From: Polyangiaceae bacterium
Lineage (GTDB): Bacteria; Myxococcota_A; Polyangia; Polyangiales; Polyangiaceae
Length of the DNA: 64,000 nucleotides
Direction of reading: 5' to 3'
Assembly (NCBI GenBank): GCA_025936045.1
Contig: JAICUB010000003.1
Span: 1-64,000 of the forward strand
A program made the position numbers and the translations under genes. Shown piece after piece: positions 26,754-35,994 of this stretch (positions are counted from its first letter, which is position 1; each line of letters begins with the position of its first letter). Under the pieces are notes generated by a model. That model saw nothing but the letters and a program-made list of their open reading frames with translations. It ran no database searches and was not told the DNA's origin.

Positions 26754-29420
26754 ATGCGCTCACTTCTGGCCATCGTCGGCGCGGCGGGACTTTTGTTCGT
26801 CGCCGCGAGCTGCGGGACTTCCTCGAACAACGACAACAACACCGGCGGGAGTTCCTTTACTCCCACGGGAGGTTCTAGCCATACGACCGGCGGCTCGGGC
26901 GGCATGGGAGCGACGACGAGCGGCGGCGGCAAGGCCGGCAGCGGCCCGGCGTGCACGGGCGTCCAGCTCGCGTGCGGCGCGGTGTGCATCGACCCGACCA
27001 CCGACAACAAGAACTGCGGCGCCTGCAACAAGGCGTGCGGCATGGGCCAGAGCTGCGCGGCGGCGAGCTGCCAGTGCACGGGCGGGCTTTCGGCTTGCAC
27101 CACGGGCTGCGTGAACCTCATGTCCGACGGCGCGAACTGCGGCGCCTGCGGCATGGCGTGCGCCGCCGGCAGCGTTTGCTCGCAGGGCAAATGCACGAGC
27201 ATGTGCGCCGCGGGCGAGACCCAATGCGCGCAGAGCTGCCCGAACGTGATGACGGACGCGCGCAACTGCGGGTTTTGCAACAACGCTTGCCAGGGCGGTC
27301 AGGCTTGCGCCAACGGCTCCTGCGGGTGCGCCGCGGGACAGACGACGTGCAGCGGCGTGTGCGCCGACGTCATGACCAACAACGCGAACTGCGGCACGTG
27401 CGGGCACATGTGCACGGGCGACCAGTTATGCACGGCCGGGCAATGCGTCGGGGGCTCCGGCGGCTCCGGCGGCATGACCTCGGTCGGCGGCAGCGCGGGG
27501 ACGGCCGGCATGAGCGCCGGCGGCTCCGCGGGCATGAGCTCGGGCGGCATGGGCACGGGCGGCTCCGGCGACACCATGGTGACGCGCGGCGACTGCACCA
27601 TCCTCAAAGCCGGCATGATCGCCGACTTCGAGGAGGGCATGGGCATGCCCGTGCTGCCGATGCAGGAAGGCCGCACCGGTCAGTTCGAAACCTTCAACGA
27701 CGCGACCTCCGGCGCGACCGAGACGATGGCGGTCGAATCCTCGGGCGGCACGGCCACCTGCGACAAGTGGGCGCTCCACGTGCAGGGCAAGGGCTACACG
27801 AACTGGGGCGCCGGCACCGGCCTGAGCCTGGTCGGCGCGCCGACGTCACCGACGCCGTACAACGCCACGATGCACGGGTTCACCGGCGTCAGCTTCAAGG
27901 CGAAGCTCGGCTCGACGGCGGATCCGAAGTCGGCGGTGCGCTTCAACATCTCGACGCCGTGGACCGAGGACAAGTCGAACCCGGGCGGCCAGTGCGACAC
28001 GACGACGCTCGCGGCGACCACCACCAAGGCCGCGCGCGATTGTTACCAGCACGCCGGCAAGTTCCTGCCGCCGGGCAGCGGCCCCGGCCAGCTCACGTCG
28101 AGCTGGCAAACGTTCACCTTCTGCTTCGATCGCGATCTCTACCCGCTGTCGCTCCCGAGCAACCTGACGACGGATCAGCGCAACAACATCGGGACGAACA
28201 TGCTGAAGATCCAGTGGCAGTTCAACAACGGCAAAGACTACAGCGGCGCCTACACCACCGATTATCCGAAGTTCAAGCCGGACCTGCCTTTCGATCTCTG
28301 GCTCGACGACATCTCGTTCTTCAGCGGTGACTGCCCGAACAAGGTGACCTCGCCCTCGAACGGCTCGCCCACGAAAGCGTTCCCGCAGAACGCGAGCACG
28401 GTCGGCACCTGCGCGGTCGCGACGAACGCGAAGAACTTCGCGGCGAACATCGCGCAGGCGTACGCGACCTGGACGAAGAACTTCGTGCAGAGCGGAGGCA
28501 AGATCGTGGCGCCCGAGCAGTCGGGCCACGTCACCTCCGAAGCGATCGGTTACGGCATGCTCATCGCGGCGGCGATGGGTGACAAGACGGCCTTCGACGC
28601 GTTCTGGGGCTACGCGAAGAGCAACGGAGCGAGCGGCGGCCTGATGAACTGGGAGGACGGCGGCTCGGGTTCGGCGACTGACGCCGATCTCGATCAAGCG
28701 TATGCCCTCTTGATGGCGGCCGCGCAGTGGCCGAGCGGCGGGTACGACGGCAATTCGCTCGGGAGCAGGATCGCGAGCGCCGACGTCTCGGGCGGCATTC
28801 TGACGGGCGGCAGCCAATTCTCGTCGGCAAACTACAACCCGTCCTACTTCGCGCCCGCGGCGATGCGAAAGCTGACCGGGCTCTCCGGCTTCGTGAATCA
28901 GAACTACACGCTCGTGAACGCCAACATCAAAGCCACCGTGGCGGGTGTTCCGACCGACTGGGCCGACAAGAGCAGCGGCGCTCCCTCGGGTCCGGGCGGA
29001 GCGCAGGTGACGAGCGACATTCAGGACGGCAACAACGGAGCGATGGGGTACGACGCTGCCCGCGTGCCCTTCCGCCTCGCGCTCGACGCGTGCCTCAACG
29101 CAGGCGACACGTCGGGCTTGAGCGCCATCGCCACCTACTTTGCCGGCAAGTACGACAGCGGTGCGAGTATCGATCTGATGAAGGCCGGCTGGTACAAGAA
29201 GATGGACGGCGTGTTCAGCACCGCCAAGGACATGCAGGGCTCGTTCATCGGTCCCGTCGGCACGGCCGGCATGGCGATGAAGAACCAGGTCATGTTGGAT
29301 CGCGCGTTCCGCACCATGCTCGACATCCTCGAGAGCGGCGACTTCAACCACACGTACTTCCCCTCGACGGTCGGCCTGCTCACGCTGCTGATGATGAGCG
29401 GCAACTACCCGGCGCCCTGA
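26754..29420 (+). CDS. Secreted GH8 endoglucanase lipoprotein with Cys-rich repeats
   Basis: 888 residues. The signal ends FVAASC (Cys20). A short Gly/Ser linker is followed by about five Cys-rich repeats (CGxxCxDxxTDxxNCGxCxxxC pattern, about 60-225), a second Gly-rich linker, a beta-sandwich carbohydrate-binding-like domain (about 275-525) and a GH8 barrel to the end. Glu596 in TSEAIGYGM is the expected proton donor; ATDADLDQAYALLMAAAQW (Asp643, Asp645) matches the family-8 signature apart from one position. GH8 enzymes cut beta-1,4-glucans such as cellulose, chitosan or xylan. Anchored at the cell surface, it could feed the divergent importer. Confidence 0.9.
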   Translation: MRSLLAIVGAAGLLFVAASCGTSSNNDNNTGGSSFTPTGGSSHTTGGSGGMGATTSGGGKAGSGPACTGVQLACGAVCIDPTTDNKNCGACNKACGMGQSCAAASCQCTGGLSACTTGCVNLMSDGANCGACGMACAAGSVCSQGKCTSMCAAGETQCAQSCPNVMTDARNCGFCNNACQGGQACANGSCGCAAGQTTCSGVCADVMTNNANCGTCGHMCTGDQLCTAGQCVGGSGGSGGMTSVGGSAGTAGMSAGGSAGMSSGGMGTGGSGDTMVTRGDCTILKAGMIADFEEGMGMPVLPMQEGRTGQFETFNDATSGATETMAVESSGGTATCDKWALHVQGKGYTNWGAGTGLSLVGAPTSPTPYNATMHGFTGVSFKAKLGSTADPKSAVRFNISTPWTEDKSNPGGQCDTTTLAATTTKAARDCYQHAGKFLPPGSGPGQLTSSWQTFTFCFDRDLYPLSLPSNLTTDQRNNIGTNMLKIQWQFNNGKDYSGAYTTDYPKFKPDLPFDLWLDDISFFSGDCPNKVTSPSNGSPTKAFPQNASTVGTCAVATNAKNFAANIAQAYATWTKNFVQSGGKIVAPEQSGHVTSEAIGYGMLIAAAMGDKTAFDAFWGYAKSNGASGGLMNWEDGGSGSATDADLDQAYALLMAAAQWPSGGYDGNSLGSRIASADVSGGILTGGSQFSSANYNPSYFAPAAMRKLTGLSGFVNQNYTLVNANIKATVAGVPTDWADKSSGAPSGPGGAQVTSDIQDGNNGAMGYDAARVPFRLALDACLNAGDTSGLSAIATYFAGKYDSGASIDLMKAGWYKKMDGVFSTAKDMQGSFIGPVGTAGMAMKNQVMLDRAFRTMLDILESGDFNHTYFPSTVGLLTLLMMSGNYPAP

Positions 29421-29440
29421 GCGGAGCGGGGACGCACGGA

Positions 29441-29470
29441 GCTGAACGGAGCCACGCGGCTCCGTTCAGC
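29441..29470. terminator. Perfect 13-bp hairpin between convergent genes
   Basis: GCTGAACGGAGCC and its exact complement flank an ACGC loop, 20 bp after the endoglucanase stop and 12 bp before the end of the convergent coiled-coil gene. No T run follows on either strand, so it is either a strong RNA stem acting as a bidirectional 3' end or a non-canonical terminator. Confidence 0.65.
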
Positions 29471-29482
29471 GCGCGTCGAGCT

Positions 29483-29785
29483 TCAAATCCCGACGTGTTC
29501 TTCGAGTCTGGCGAGCCGGCCTTCGATTTTCGCGAGCCGCTCGATGCCCAGCGTGCGCTCCTGCATCGTCACGGCGATCAGGCGGTCGAGTCGGTCGGTG
29601 ACGGCGGCGATGCGCTCGCCGAGGCCGCGATGCATTGCTTGAGTTTCCTCACGCATGTTGCGGAAACCCGTGTCCATTCGTTCGCTTTGAAGAACGAGCA
29701 CGTCCGTCATGTGAACGATTGCAAGCTCGAGGCGATCGAGGCGGGCCATGGTGTCCGCGTCGGAGTCTGCCATGACCGCACCCAT
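29483..29785 (-). CDS. Small coiled-coil protein
   Basis: 100 residues (or 96 if it starts at the second Met, MADSDADT). It is one long amphipathic helix with heptads such as MARLDRLELAIVHMTDVLV and IERLAKIEGRLARLEEHV; there is no signal or membrane segment. It is probably a cytoplasmic oligomer. Nothing in the context reveals its role. It is separated from the upstream vWA gene by 62 bp and faces the same way, so co-transcription is possible. Confidence 0.7.
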   Translation of the reverse strand: MGAVMADSDADTMARLDRLELAIVHMTDVLVLQSERMDTGFRNMREETQAMHRGLGERIAAVTDRLDRLIAVTMQERTLGIERLAKIEGRLARLEEHVGI

Positions 29786-29847
29786 CGGTCAGCCGTGTCG
29801 CGAGTTGCTCTGAGTTTTCGCGCACTCACGCGCGCCACACAGCGGCG

Positions 29848-31167
29848 TCAGCGCGGCTCGGCGATGGGCTTGCCCATGTCGCACGGGAACGATGCGTGGA
29901 ATTGGCTGCCCGCGTTCGCGCGGTACATGTCGCACGCCGAGCCTTCGAGCGTGACTTGGTGCTCATTGTCCTCGAGCGTCCAGCCCGCGGCCATGTCGCC
30001 GTAGGTGAGCGGGTTGCCGTCGAGGGTCACGTTCGCGAGCGCGGGGTTGCCCGTCACGTTCGCGCTGAGATCGAACGTGCAGGTTTGGACCGCATTGAGC
30101 ACCTTCTGTAGGTTCGCGCGCAGCGTGGCGCTGTCGTTGGCTTCGAAAAACGCGGCCGTGCCGGGCGTTTGATCCGCCGTCGCGTAGGCCGCGGTGAACA
30201 TGCCGCCCGTCTCGCTCTGCACGCACGGTTGGTACTGATAATCCTTCGGCGGCGCCGTGACGGGGAGACCCGCGCCGGCGTTCGCGACGTCCTGCAGGTG
30301 CTCTTCGCCGCAGCGCGCCTGGGTCTCGTTACAGCCGTTGTTCGGTTGCTCGACGATGTCCCCGATGCCGACGACCAGCGTGCCGATGCCCTGCGCAAAG
30401 GCGTCTTGAGCCGCTTTGATGGTCCGGTCCTGGCCGCACTGCGGGTTCACGGTCTGGCAGGTGTTGGGGTTGCCGTCGGTGACGAGCAGGATGTACTTGG
30501 GGCCCGGTGGGTCGGGGTTATACGCGACGAGCGCGGGCGTCACCACGTCGATGGCGTGACCGGTCGGCGTCTCCCAGGCCTTGCCCTCGCCCGAATCCAT
30601 GCCGAGCTGGTCGTAGATTTGTTTGATCGCGTCGTAGTTGCCGAACGCAAATGAGGGCGTCTCGGGCGTCATGGTCGCGCATGCGGGATCGGACTCGCTC
30701 GTACCCTGGTGACCCTTGAAGCTCGCGAAGCCGAAGCGAACGTCGTTTTGGAGCGGCTCGACGACGCCGGTCGTCGGGTCCATCAGCGCGTCGTAAAGGA
30801 GCTTCCACGCGGTCGTCGTGTTGCTCATCAGCGGCTCGAACATGCTCGACGAGTTGTCGACGAGGATGAGCACCGTCGGCACGAGGCGGGTCGAAGTGGC
30901 GTCGAGCGCGTCACAGCCGTTACCGCCGGTTCCGCCGCTGCCGTCGCCGCTCGAACCTCCGACGGCGATGCTGCCGCCGCCCTGCGCGCTCGAGCCGCCC
31001 GCCGCCGTTCCGGACGAGCCGCCGCCGACGCTGATACCGGTTCCACCCGTGGCCGCGGAGTCGCCACCGGAGAGGCCCGAGTTGTCGGTTCGCGAGCCGG
31101 CGCTGCACGCGGCAAGGGGGGCCAGAATCAAGGGTGCCAAACCGAAGAAAGCGCGGAGTCTCGTCAT
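29848..31167 (-). CDS. Surface lipoprotein with von Willebrand A domain
   Basis: 439 residues. The signal ends APLAAC (Cys21), followed by a Gly/Ser/Ala linker to about 90. The vWA domain has a DxSxS metal site (LILVDNSSSM) and a later strand ending LVTDGNPNTC. Several paired cysteines in inserts suggest disulfides. A beta-rich C-terminal part ends PCDMGKPIAEPR. It resembles the vWA lipoprotein at 19.0-20.6 kb in plan and probably binds protein or glycan outside the cell. It is divergent from the KDPG aldolase gene, with 105 bp between the starts. Confidence 0.85.
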   Translation of the reverse strand: MTRLRAFFGLAPLILAPLAACSAGSRTDNSGLSGGDSAATGGTGISVGGGSSGTAAGGSSAQGGGSIAVGGSSGDGSGGTGGNGCDALDATSTRLVPTVLILVDNSSSMFEPLMSNTTTAWKLLYDALMDPTTGVVEPLQNDVRFGFASFKGHQGTSESDPACATMTPETPSFAFGNYDAIKQIYDQLGMDSGEGKAWETPTGHAIDVVTPALVAYNPDPPGPKYILLVTDGNPNTCQTVNPQCGQDRTIKAAQDAFAQGIGTLVVGIGDIVEQPNNGCNETQARCGEEHLQDVANAGAGLPVTAPPKDYQYQPCVQSETGGMFTAAYATADQTPGTAAFFEANDSATLRANLQKVLNAVQTCTFDLSANVTGNPALANVTLDGNPLTYGDMAAGWTLEDNEHQVTLEGSACDMYRANAGSQFHASFPCDMGKPIAEPR

Positions 31168-31272
31168 TTCATGCCTGTCCGGAGCGAAAAAAGTGCCCGC
31201 GCTGAAGCCTAGCGTGGGCCGGCCATCGGAACAAACGGAGTCGCAGCCGCAGCCGCGCTAGATCGCGCAGCC

Positions 31273-31911
31273 ATGAGCGAGCCCTCCCCCGCCCCGAGCC
31301 CATTTTTGAGCCGCCTCTCCGCAGTCGGTGTGGTCGCGGTGATCCGGGCGGCTTCGAGCGACGCTGCGCTCGCGGTGAGCCGTGCGCTCGTACGCGGCGG
31401 AGTGACGGGCATCGAGATCACGTTCTCGACGCCTGGTGCGGCGGACGCGATCGCACGCGCGCGCGCGGAGCTACCCGACGCGCTCGTCGGGGCGGGCACG
31501 GTGCTCGACGCGGCGTCGCTCGCCGCGGCGTGCGACGCGGGAGCGAGCTTTCTCGTGAGCCCGCACACGGACGAGGCGCTGCTCGCCGCGGCGCGCGAAC
31601 GCGGCGTGCCGTTCTTGCCGGGCGCGCTCACGCCGACGGAGATCCTGCGCGCGTGGCAGCTCGGCGCAACGTGCGTGAAGGTGTTTCCGGGCTCCGCGGT
31701 CGGACCCGGCTATTTGAAGGCGATCAAGGCGCCGCTGCCGCACATCGCGCTGATGCCGACCGGGGGCGTCGACGAGAAGAACCTGGGTGAATGGCTCAAA
31801 GCCGGCGCGATCGCGGTCGGAATGGGCGGCTCGCTCGCGACCGGTGCGCCCGAAGCGATTGAAGCGGCCGCCAGGCGCGCGAGTGCCGCGTTGCTGGCAG
31901 CACGCGCGTGA
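31273..31911 (+). CDS. eda: KDPG/KHG aldolase
   Basis: 212 residues, a TIM-barrel aldolase of the usual length. VVAVIRAAS opens the barrel, GIEITFSTPGA supplies the catalytic Glu, GAGTVLD is the third strand, and Lys136 in CVKVFPGSAVGPGYLKA is the Schiff-base lysine; LMPTGGV is the phosphate-binding strand. It splits 2-keto-3-deoxy-6-phosphogluconate into pyruvate and glyceraldehyde-3-phosphate. The sugar-acid kinase 70 bp downstream makes its substrate, so the two form the lower part of a uronate/gluconate route. Cytoplasmic. An imperfect inverted repeat (GCCCGCGCT/AGCGTGGGC, 31195-31219) lies upstream. Confidence 0.92.
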   Translation: MSEPSPAPSPFLSRLSAVGVVAVIRAASSDAALAVSRALVRGGVTGIEITFSTPGAADAIARARAELPDALVGAGTVLDAASLAAACDAGASFLVSPHTDEALLAAARERGVPFLPGALTPTEILRAWQLGATCVKVFPGSAVGPGYLKAIKAPLPHIALMPTGGVDEKNLGEWLKAGAIAVGMGGSLATGAPEAIEAAARRASAALLAARA

Positions 31912-31981
31912 CCAAGCGCACCGGCGGCCCCTGAACCAATTCCTCGAGCACCGCCGTGCTCGGTCGTACTAAAGTCGCGCG

Positions 31982-33001
31982 ATGGCAACGGTCGTCACGT
32001 TCGGCGAGCTGATGCTCAGGTTGAAGACGCCGGGGTTCCTGCGCTTCTCGCAAGCGCCGGCGCTCGAGGCGACGTTCGGCGGCGGGGAAGCGAACGTGGC
32101 GGTGAGCCTCGCGCTCTTCGGCCACGACTCACGCTGGGTGTCGGCCGTGCCGAATAACCCGCTCGGTGACTGGGCGCTCGCGTCGCTGAAGAGCCTCGGC
32201 GTCGATACGCGCCACGTCGTGCGGCGCGGCGGGCGGCTCGGGATTTACTTCCTCGAGAGCGGCGCGAGCCAGCGCGCGTCACAAGTCGTCTACGATCGGG
32301 CTGGCTCGGCCGTGAGTGAGCTCGCTGCCGGCGCGCTCGCGTGGGACACGGTCCTCGGCGGCGCGCGCTGGTTTCACACGACGGGCATCACGCCGGCCTT
32401 GTCCGACGGTTGCGCGGCGCTCGCGGCCGAGGCGCTCGCGACGGCAAAGCGACTCGGCGCGACCACGTCGGTCGATTTGAATTTCCGGAAGAAGCTCTGG
32501 TCGAAGGCGAAGGCCCGTGAGGTGATGAGCGGCCTGATGGCACACACCGACGTGCTGATCGCGAACGAGGAGGACTGCGACTCCGTGTTCGACATCCAGG
32601 CGAGCCACGTGGAGAGCGGCTCGCTCGACCGTGGCCGCTATTTGGCCGTCGCCGACCAGGTTTTGTTGCGCTTCCCGGCCGTGAAGCGCGTCGCCATCAC
32701 GCTGCGTGAGAGCCGGAGCGCGAGCGACAACGGCTGGAGCGCGCTCCTCGCCGAACGCCACGGACATGCGTTCAGCCGAAAGTACGGCATCAGCGTGGTG
32801 GATCGCGTGGGCGCGGGGGATTCCTTCGCGGCGGGGCTCGTGCACGCGCTGCTCGAGGGGCGCGATCGCCAGGCGAGCATCGAATTCGCGACGGCCGCTT
32901 CAGCGCTCAAGCACTCGATTCCCGGCGACTTCAACCTCGTGACACTCGCCGAGGTCGAGACGCTCGCGCGCGGCGACGGGTCCGGGCGCGTGCAGCGCTG
33001 A
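31982..33001 (+). CDS. kdgK: 2-dehydro-3-deoxygluconokinase (PfkB family)
   Basis: 339 residues. FGELMLRL and FGGGEANVAVSLALFG form the substrate pocket of PfkB sugar kinases, DLNFRKKLW is typical of KDG kinases, and DRVGAGDSFAAGL holds the catalytic Asp280 and anion hole. It phosphorylates 2-keto-3-deoxygluconate to KDPG, the substrate of the aldolase encoded just upstream. The two genes lie in the same direction 70 bp apart and are probably one unit. A related PfkB specificity (for example KDG versus KDGal) cannot be told from sequence by eye. Confidence 0.9.
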   Translation: MATVVTFGELMLRLKTPGFLRFSQAPALEATFGGGEANVAVSLALFGHDSRWVSAVPNNPLGDWALASLKSLGVDTRHVVRRGGRLGIYFLESGASQRASQVVYDRAGSAVSELAAGALAWDTVLGGARWFHTTGITPALSDGCAALAAEALATAKRLGATTSVDLNFRKKLWSKAKAREVMSGLMAHTDVLIANEEDCDSVFDIQASHVESGSLDRGRYLAVADQVLLRFPAVKRVAITLRESRSASDNGWSALLAERHGHAFSRKYGISVVDRVGAGDSFAAGLVHALLEGRDRQASIEFATAASALKHSIPGDFNLVTLAEVETLARGDGSGRVQR

Positions 33002-33006
33002 GGCGC

Positions 33007-33588
33007 TCAGAGCTCGCGATAGCCGCCCGGCACCGAGTAGGTGTCGTCGCGACCGGCTGCCATGAACATGCCCCAGCAGGTGAGCTTCGTCTTCGCGGCG
33101 AAGGTGATGTCGTCACCGATGGAGCCGATGGGGCCGAGCACGGCGAGGTTCGAACGGTGCACGCCCCAGGAGCCCGGGCCGTGCTGCAGGATGGCTTCGT
33201 GGAGCTCGCGCCCGGCTTCGGCCGAGCTCTTCAGGATGGCGACGCGCAGGCGCACGGGCGCTTCCGTGCCGGCGCCGGTGACGTTCAGGTAGATGAGGTC
33301 CGAACGCGGTCGCTCGATGCGCACGTCGAGCTGCTGCTTCGACAAGAACTCGAGGATGTTCGCTTCGGTGAGCAGCCGGCCGTCGGGCTTCAGGTTCTCC
33401 CCGCTGCAAATGCCCGGTTTGAAGCGCAGGCCGTCCGGCTCGGCGGCGGGGCCGCTGCCGTCACGCGAGGTCGCGTAGGACCGCGGATCGGAGCCGTCGG
33501 TCATGCGCAACATGGGGCTCGAGCAAGCAACGGCGAGAACCGCTGAAAGCGCGACGACCGCAACGGGAGACCGCGTGCCCCGAGCCAT
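33007..33588 (-). CDS. Hypothetical lipoprotein
   Basis: 193 residues from the ATG at 33588, chosen because it opens a signal peptide (MARGTRSPVAVVALSA) ending AVAC at Cys22; the open frame continues further upstream without a signal. The mature part includes a segment with conserved-looking polar strands (RSDLIYLNVTG) and ends in a small beta domain (CWGMFMAAGRDDTY). No family is recognised. It is convergent with the kinase gene, with 5 bp between the two stops. Confidence 0.75.
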   Translation of the reverse strand: MARGTRSPVAVVALSAVLAVACSSPMLRMTDGSDPRSYATSRDGSGPAAEPDGLRFKPGICSGENLKPDGRLLTEANILEFLSKQQLDVRIERPRSDLIYLNVTGAGTEAPVRLRVAILKSSAEAGRELHEAILQHGPGSWGVHRSNLAVLGPIGSIGDDITFAAKTKLTCWGMFMAAGRDDTYSVPGGYREL

Positions 33589-33699
33589 GGGGCCGTTATT
33601 AGCAGACGTGGCGGACGGCGAGCAGCAAAAACCGGAGCGTCGCCGTTCGGCCGCCGCGGGTGGATTGCGACGGACGGGGGGCGTTGGTAGCCTGCCGCC

Positions 33700-34371
33700 G
33701 TGAAGGTCAAGGTGTTGGGTCGAGCGCCGGGCAGCGCCGGCAAGCCCATCGCGGCGGGGCTCGTGGCGCTCGCTCTCGCGGGCTGCGGCGGCGGACCGTC
33801 GGCCATCGCGACGTCGAATCGAACCTTTTACGACTGGGCCGTGCCGACCGAGGGCGCGGGCAAGCTCGAGTTCGAAGAGCATTACCCGCCGCTCGATCTG
33901 TCCGCGGCCGAGCCCTTCCCCGAGTACGTCGGCGTGACGGTGCTCCGCCACGGCATTCACCTCTCGAAGCCCAAGGATTGGATTTTGCGCGACGCGAGCA
34001 ATCAGCCGGGGCAAGCGTACGTCGGGTACATCTCCCCGAACGCGTACTCGTTCGCCGTCTACGAGCGCCCGGAAGCGCCCTCGACGCCCTGGCTCGACAT
34101 GATGAAGCGCTTCGAGGACGACACCCAGTCGCTCGGCGCGAAAATCCTCGGTAAGCGCGTGCCGATCGCGACGGGCATCGGGCAAGGGCGCGCCTACGAC
34201 GTGACCCGCAACGTCGAAGCCGCAAAGAGCCCGCTCGTCAGCAATAGCCGCGAGTATCTGGTGCGCGGCGCCACGCGCGTCGTGCTCGTGCAGATCGTCT
34301 ACGAAGGCGACGACTTGTCGCTCGTGAACCCGGAGCTGCTCCGCGTGGTCGACACGCTCGAGGTCCTATGA
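33700..34371 (+). CDS. Hypothetical lipoprotein
   Basis: 223 residues from a GTG at 33700. The signal ends ALALAGC, a canonical lipobox (Cys29). The mature part is an alpha/beta domain with HLSKPKDWILRDAS and a C-terminal segment (RVVLVQIVYEGDDL) that looks like a stress-like or PsbP-like fold, though I would not assign it. It overlaps the next gene by 4 bp (ATGA), so the two products probably work together. Divergent from the lipoprotein at 33.0-33.6 kb. Confidence 0.8.
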   Translation: MKVKVLGRAPGSAGKPIAAGLVALALAGCGGGPSAIATSNRTFYDWAVPTEGAGKLEFEEHYPPLDLSAAEPFPEYVGVTVLRHGIHLSKPKDWILRDASNQPGQAYVGYISPNAYSFAVYERPEAPSTPWLDMMKRFEDDTQSLGAKILGKRVPIATGIGQGRAYDVTRNVEAAKSPLVSNSREYLVRGATRVVLVQIVYEGDDLSLVNPELLRVVDTLEVL

Positions 34372-35315
34372 ATCGCGCTCATGTTCGTGTCGTCGCGCTC
34401 GGTCTCGTGGGGGTGAACGTCGCTTGCGCGAGCGCGGTCGAGTCCTCGAAGCTCGAAGACAAAGCGCGCCGCACGGTGCCCGTGCCCGTGTGCGTGCAGC
34501 CGCTGCAGCGCAACACGAGCGGCGTCTCGAACGTCGTCCCCGCCGACTACTGGAAGATGGTGCTGCCGAGCTACGACGCGGGCTCGTCGACCGTCGATAC
34601 GAGCGCGCCGGATTGCGCGGGCCGTCAGGCTTTTTCGGAGTCCGACCGGCTGAACGCCGAGGGGCCACGCACCGGCTCGATACCCGTGCCGGCCGACAAC
34701 GCCGTCGTCACGACGGGACCCGACAACTTCCGCGTGGTGTGGCTCCGCACCTACAAGTACGGGGACGGCTCCTGGTCCGGCCCCCTCGCGCTCATGCGCG
34801 CGCGGGAAGGCTACGCCGAGGTCTACGGCACGGGGACCTATCACGGCCGCCCGAGCTCGACGCGCTTCGCGCTCGAGCGCATGGGCTCACGCATTCTGGT
34901 CACGGCCACGGATCAAGGCTGCGGCCAGGTGAAGCCGGGACAGAGCTGTGAGACGGACTTCGACGCGTACCTCTTGCGCGGCGGGCAGCTCGCGCGTGCC
35001 GCGTCGTTCCCGCTGGATCGTATCGATTACCGCCCGTTCGGCGGGTTGCCCGGCGTCGCCAAGTACCGGCTGACGGCGGCGCCGGTGTTTCAAGCGCGCG
35101 CGATGCGCGTGATCGAGCAGGTGACGGTCGAGGACGCGAACCAGGGCATGGTGCGCAAGAGCGACCTCGAGCGCGTGTTCAGCCTCGGGAGGGACGGTTC
35201 GCTCAAAGCGAATGCGCCGTCCCTCTGGAGCGAGGTCGAGAAGCCGAGCGCCGCTCCGCCACCGCCGCCTCCTCCGCCGCCGGCGAAGGGCCGGTCCGGC
35301 GCTACCAGCAGATGA
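34368..35315 (+). CDS. Hypothetical secreted protein with polyproline tail
   Basis: 315 residues starting at an ATG inside the stop region of the previous gene. A signal-like N-terminus ends VNVAC (Cys20), a weak lipobox. The mature part is mostly beta, with two or three Cys near 95 and 190 (GCGQVKPGQSC), and ends in a run of nine prolines and a basic tail. No family is recognised. It is coupled to the preceding lipoprotein gene and overlaps the convergent PAP2-like gene by 14 bp. Confidence 0.78.
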   Translation: MNRAHVRVVALGLVGVNVACASAVESSKLEDKARRTVPVPVCVQPLQRNTSGVSNVVPADYWKMVLPSYDAGSSTVDTSAPDCAGRQAFSESDRLNAEGPRTGSIPVPADNAVVTTGPDNFRVVWLRTYKYGDGSWSGPLALMRAREGYAEVYGTGTYHGRPSSTRFALERMGSRILVTATDQGCGQVKPGQSCETDFDAYLLRGGQLARAASFPLDRIDYRPFGGLPGVAKYRLTAAPVFQARAMRVIEQVTVEDANQGMVRKSDLERVFSLGRDGSLKANAPSLWSEVEKPSAAPPPPPPPPPAKGRSGATSR

Positions 35316-35994
35316 GGTCGCCGCCGTACCCGCACTCGGGTCGCTGCGTGGCGGCGTAAAGCACGCCCATTCCGAGTCCGAGCAGCGCGCCGACACCGGC
35401 GCTGCCCCACGCCTGGCCGCCGGTCTCGAAGTTGCCCGCGGTGCGCCCGACCGTCGTGATGACGCCGAGCACGCCCGGCACGGCTACGTTCCCGAGCAGG
35501 GATCCGACGTTCACCCGCCCGTGGCTCCAGCCGACGGTGTCGACGAGGAAGACGCCGAGGCCCTGTCCGAACGAGGAAAACGCCGTGAACGAGTGCGTCG
35601 AGAACATCCCGTACGTCTCGCAGTTGTGAAAACCCTGGTTCGTGTCGTCGCAGCCGGGACGAAAACCCTTGAGGGCGGGCTTCAGGAAGCGCTCGTTCAA
35701 GAGCGCCGTCGCGGCGAGCGTCATGCTCGGGGCAAGGACGGAGAGATGCCAGCGCGCCTTCCAGCCCACGGTGACTTCGGGGTCCGAATAGAAGACCCGC
35801 GGCATCAAGAGCTCGACACCGAACGACGAGAGCGCGAGCACCGTCGTCGTGTCACCCCAGGCACCGCTCCGGTGCGGCGCGGGCGTCTGCGCCGACGCTT
35901 CACGCAGCGACATGAAGGACGCCGCGGCACCCAGTGCGGCAGCCAAGACCCACCGGCCGAGGCGGCCCTGCCCACTCACCGACTTGAACGACAC
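35302..35994 (-). CDS. PAP2-like integral membrane protein
   Basis: 230 residues from a GTG at 35994 (a second GTG lies 15 bp on); the longer frame has an Arg/Ser-rich, non-protein-like front. A signal peptide (LAAALGAAASF, cleaved near ASA) precedes several hydrophobic helices. KPALKGFRP fits the first PAP2 phosphatase motif (K-x6-RP), and FSTHSFTAF resembles the second (SGH box, with the Gly replaced by Thr). The third motif (SR-x5-H) is not evident: VGRTAGNFE lacks the His. It may be a degenerate lipid phosphatase or only a structural relative. Confidence 0.6.
   Translation of the reverse strand: MSFKSVSGQGRLGRWVLAAALGAAASFMSLREASAQTPAPHRSGAWGDTTTVLALSSFGVELLMPRVFYSDPEVTVGWKARWHLSVLAPSMTLAATALLNERFLKPALKGFRPGCDDTNQGFHNCETYGMFSTHSFTAFSSFGQGLGVFLVDTVGWSHGRVNVGSLLGNVAVPGVLGVITTVGRTAGNFETGGQAWGSAGVGALLGLGMGVLYAATQRPECGYGGDLICW

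Noticed and set aside
31195..31219. Inverted repeat upstream of the KDPG aldolase as an operator
   Set aside because: One mismatch in 9-bp arms, very GC-rich, and partly in the upstream region of the divergent vWA gene; too weak to list as a separate feature.
33589..34185. N-terminal extension of the lipoprotein at 33.0-33.6 kb
   Set aside because: The extra 200 residues lie antisense to another lipoprotein gene and would bury the signal peptide inside the protein.
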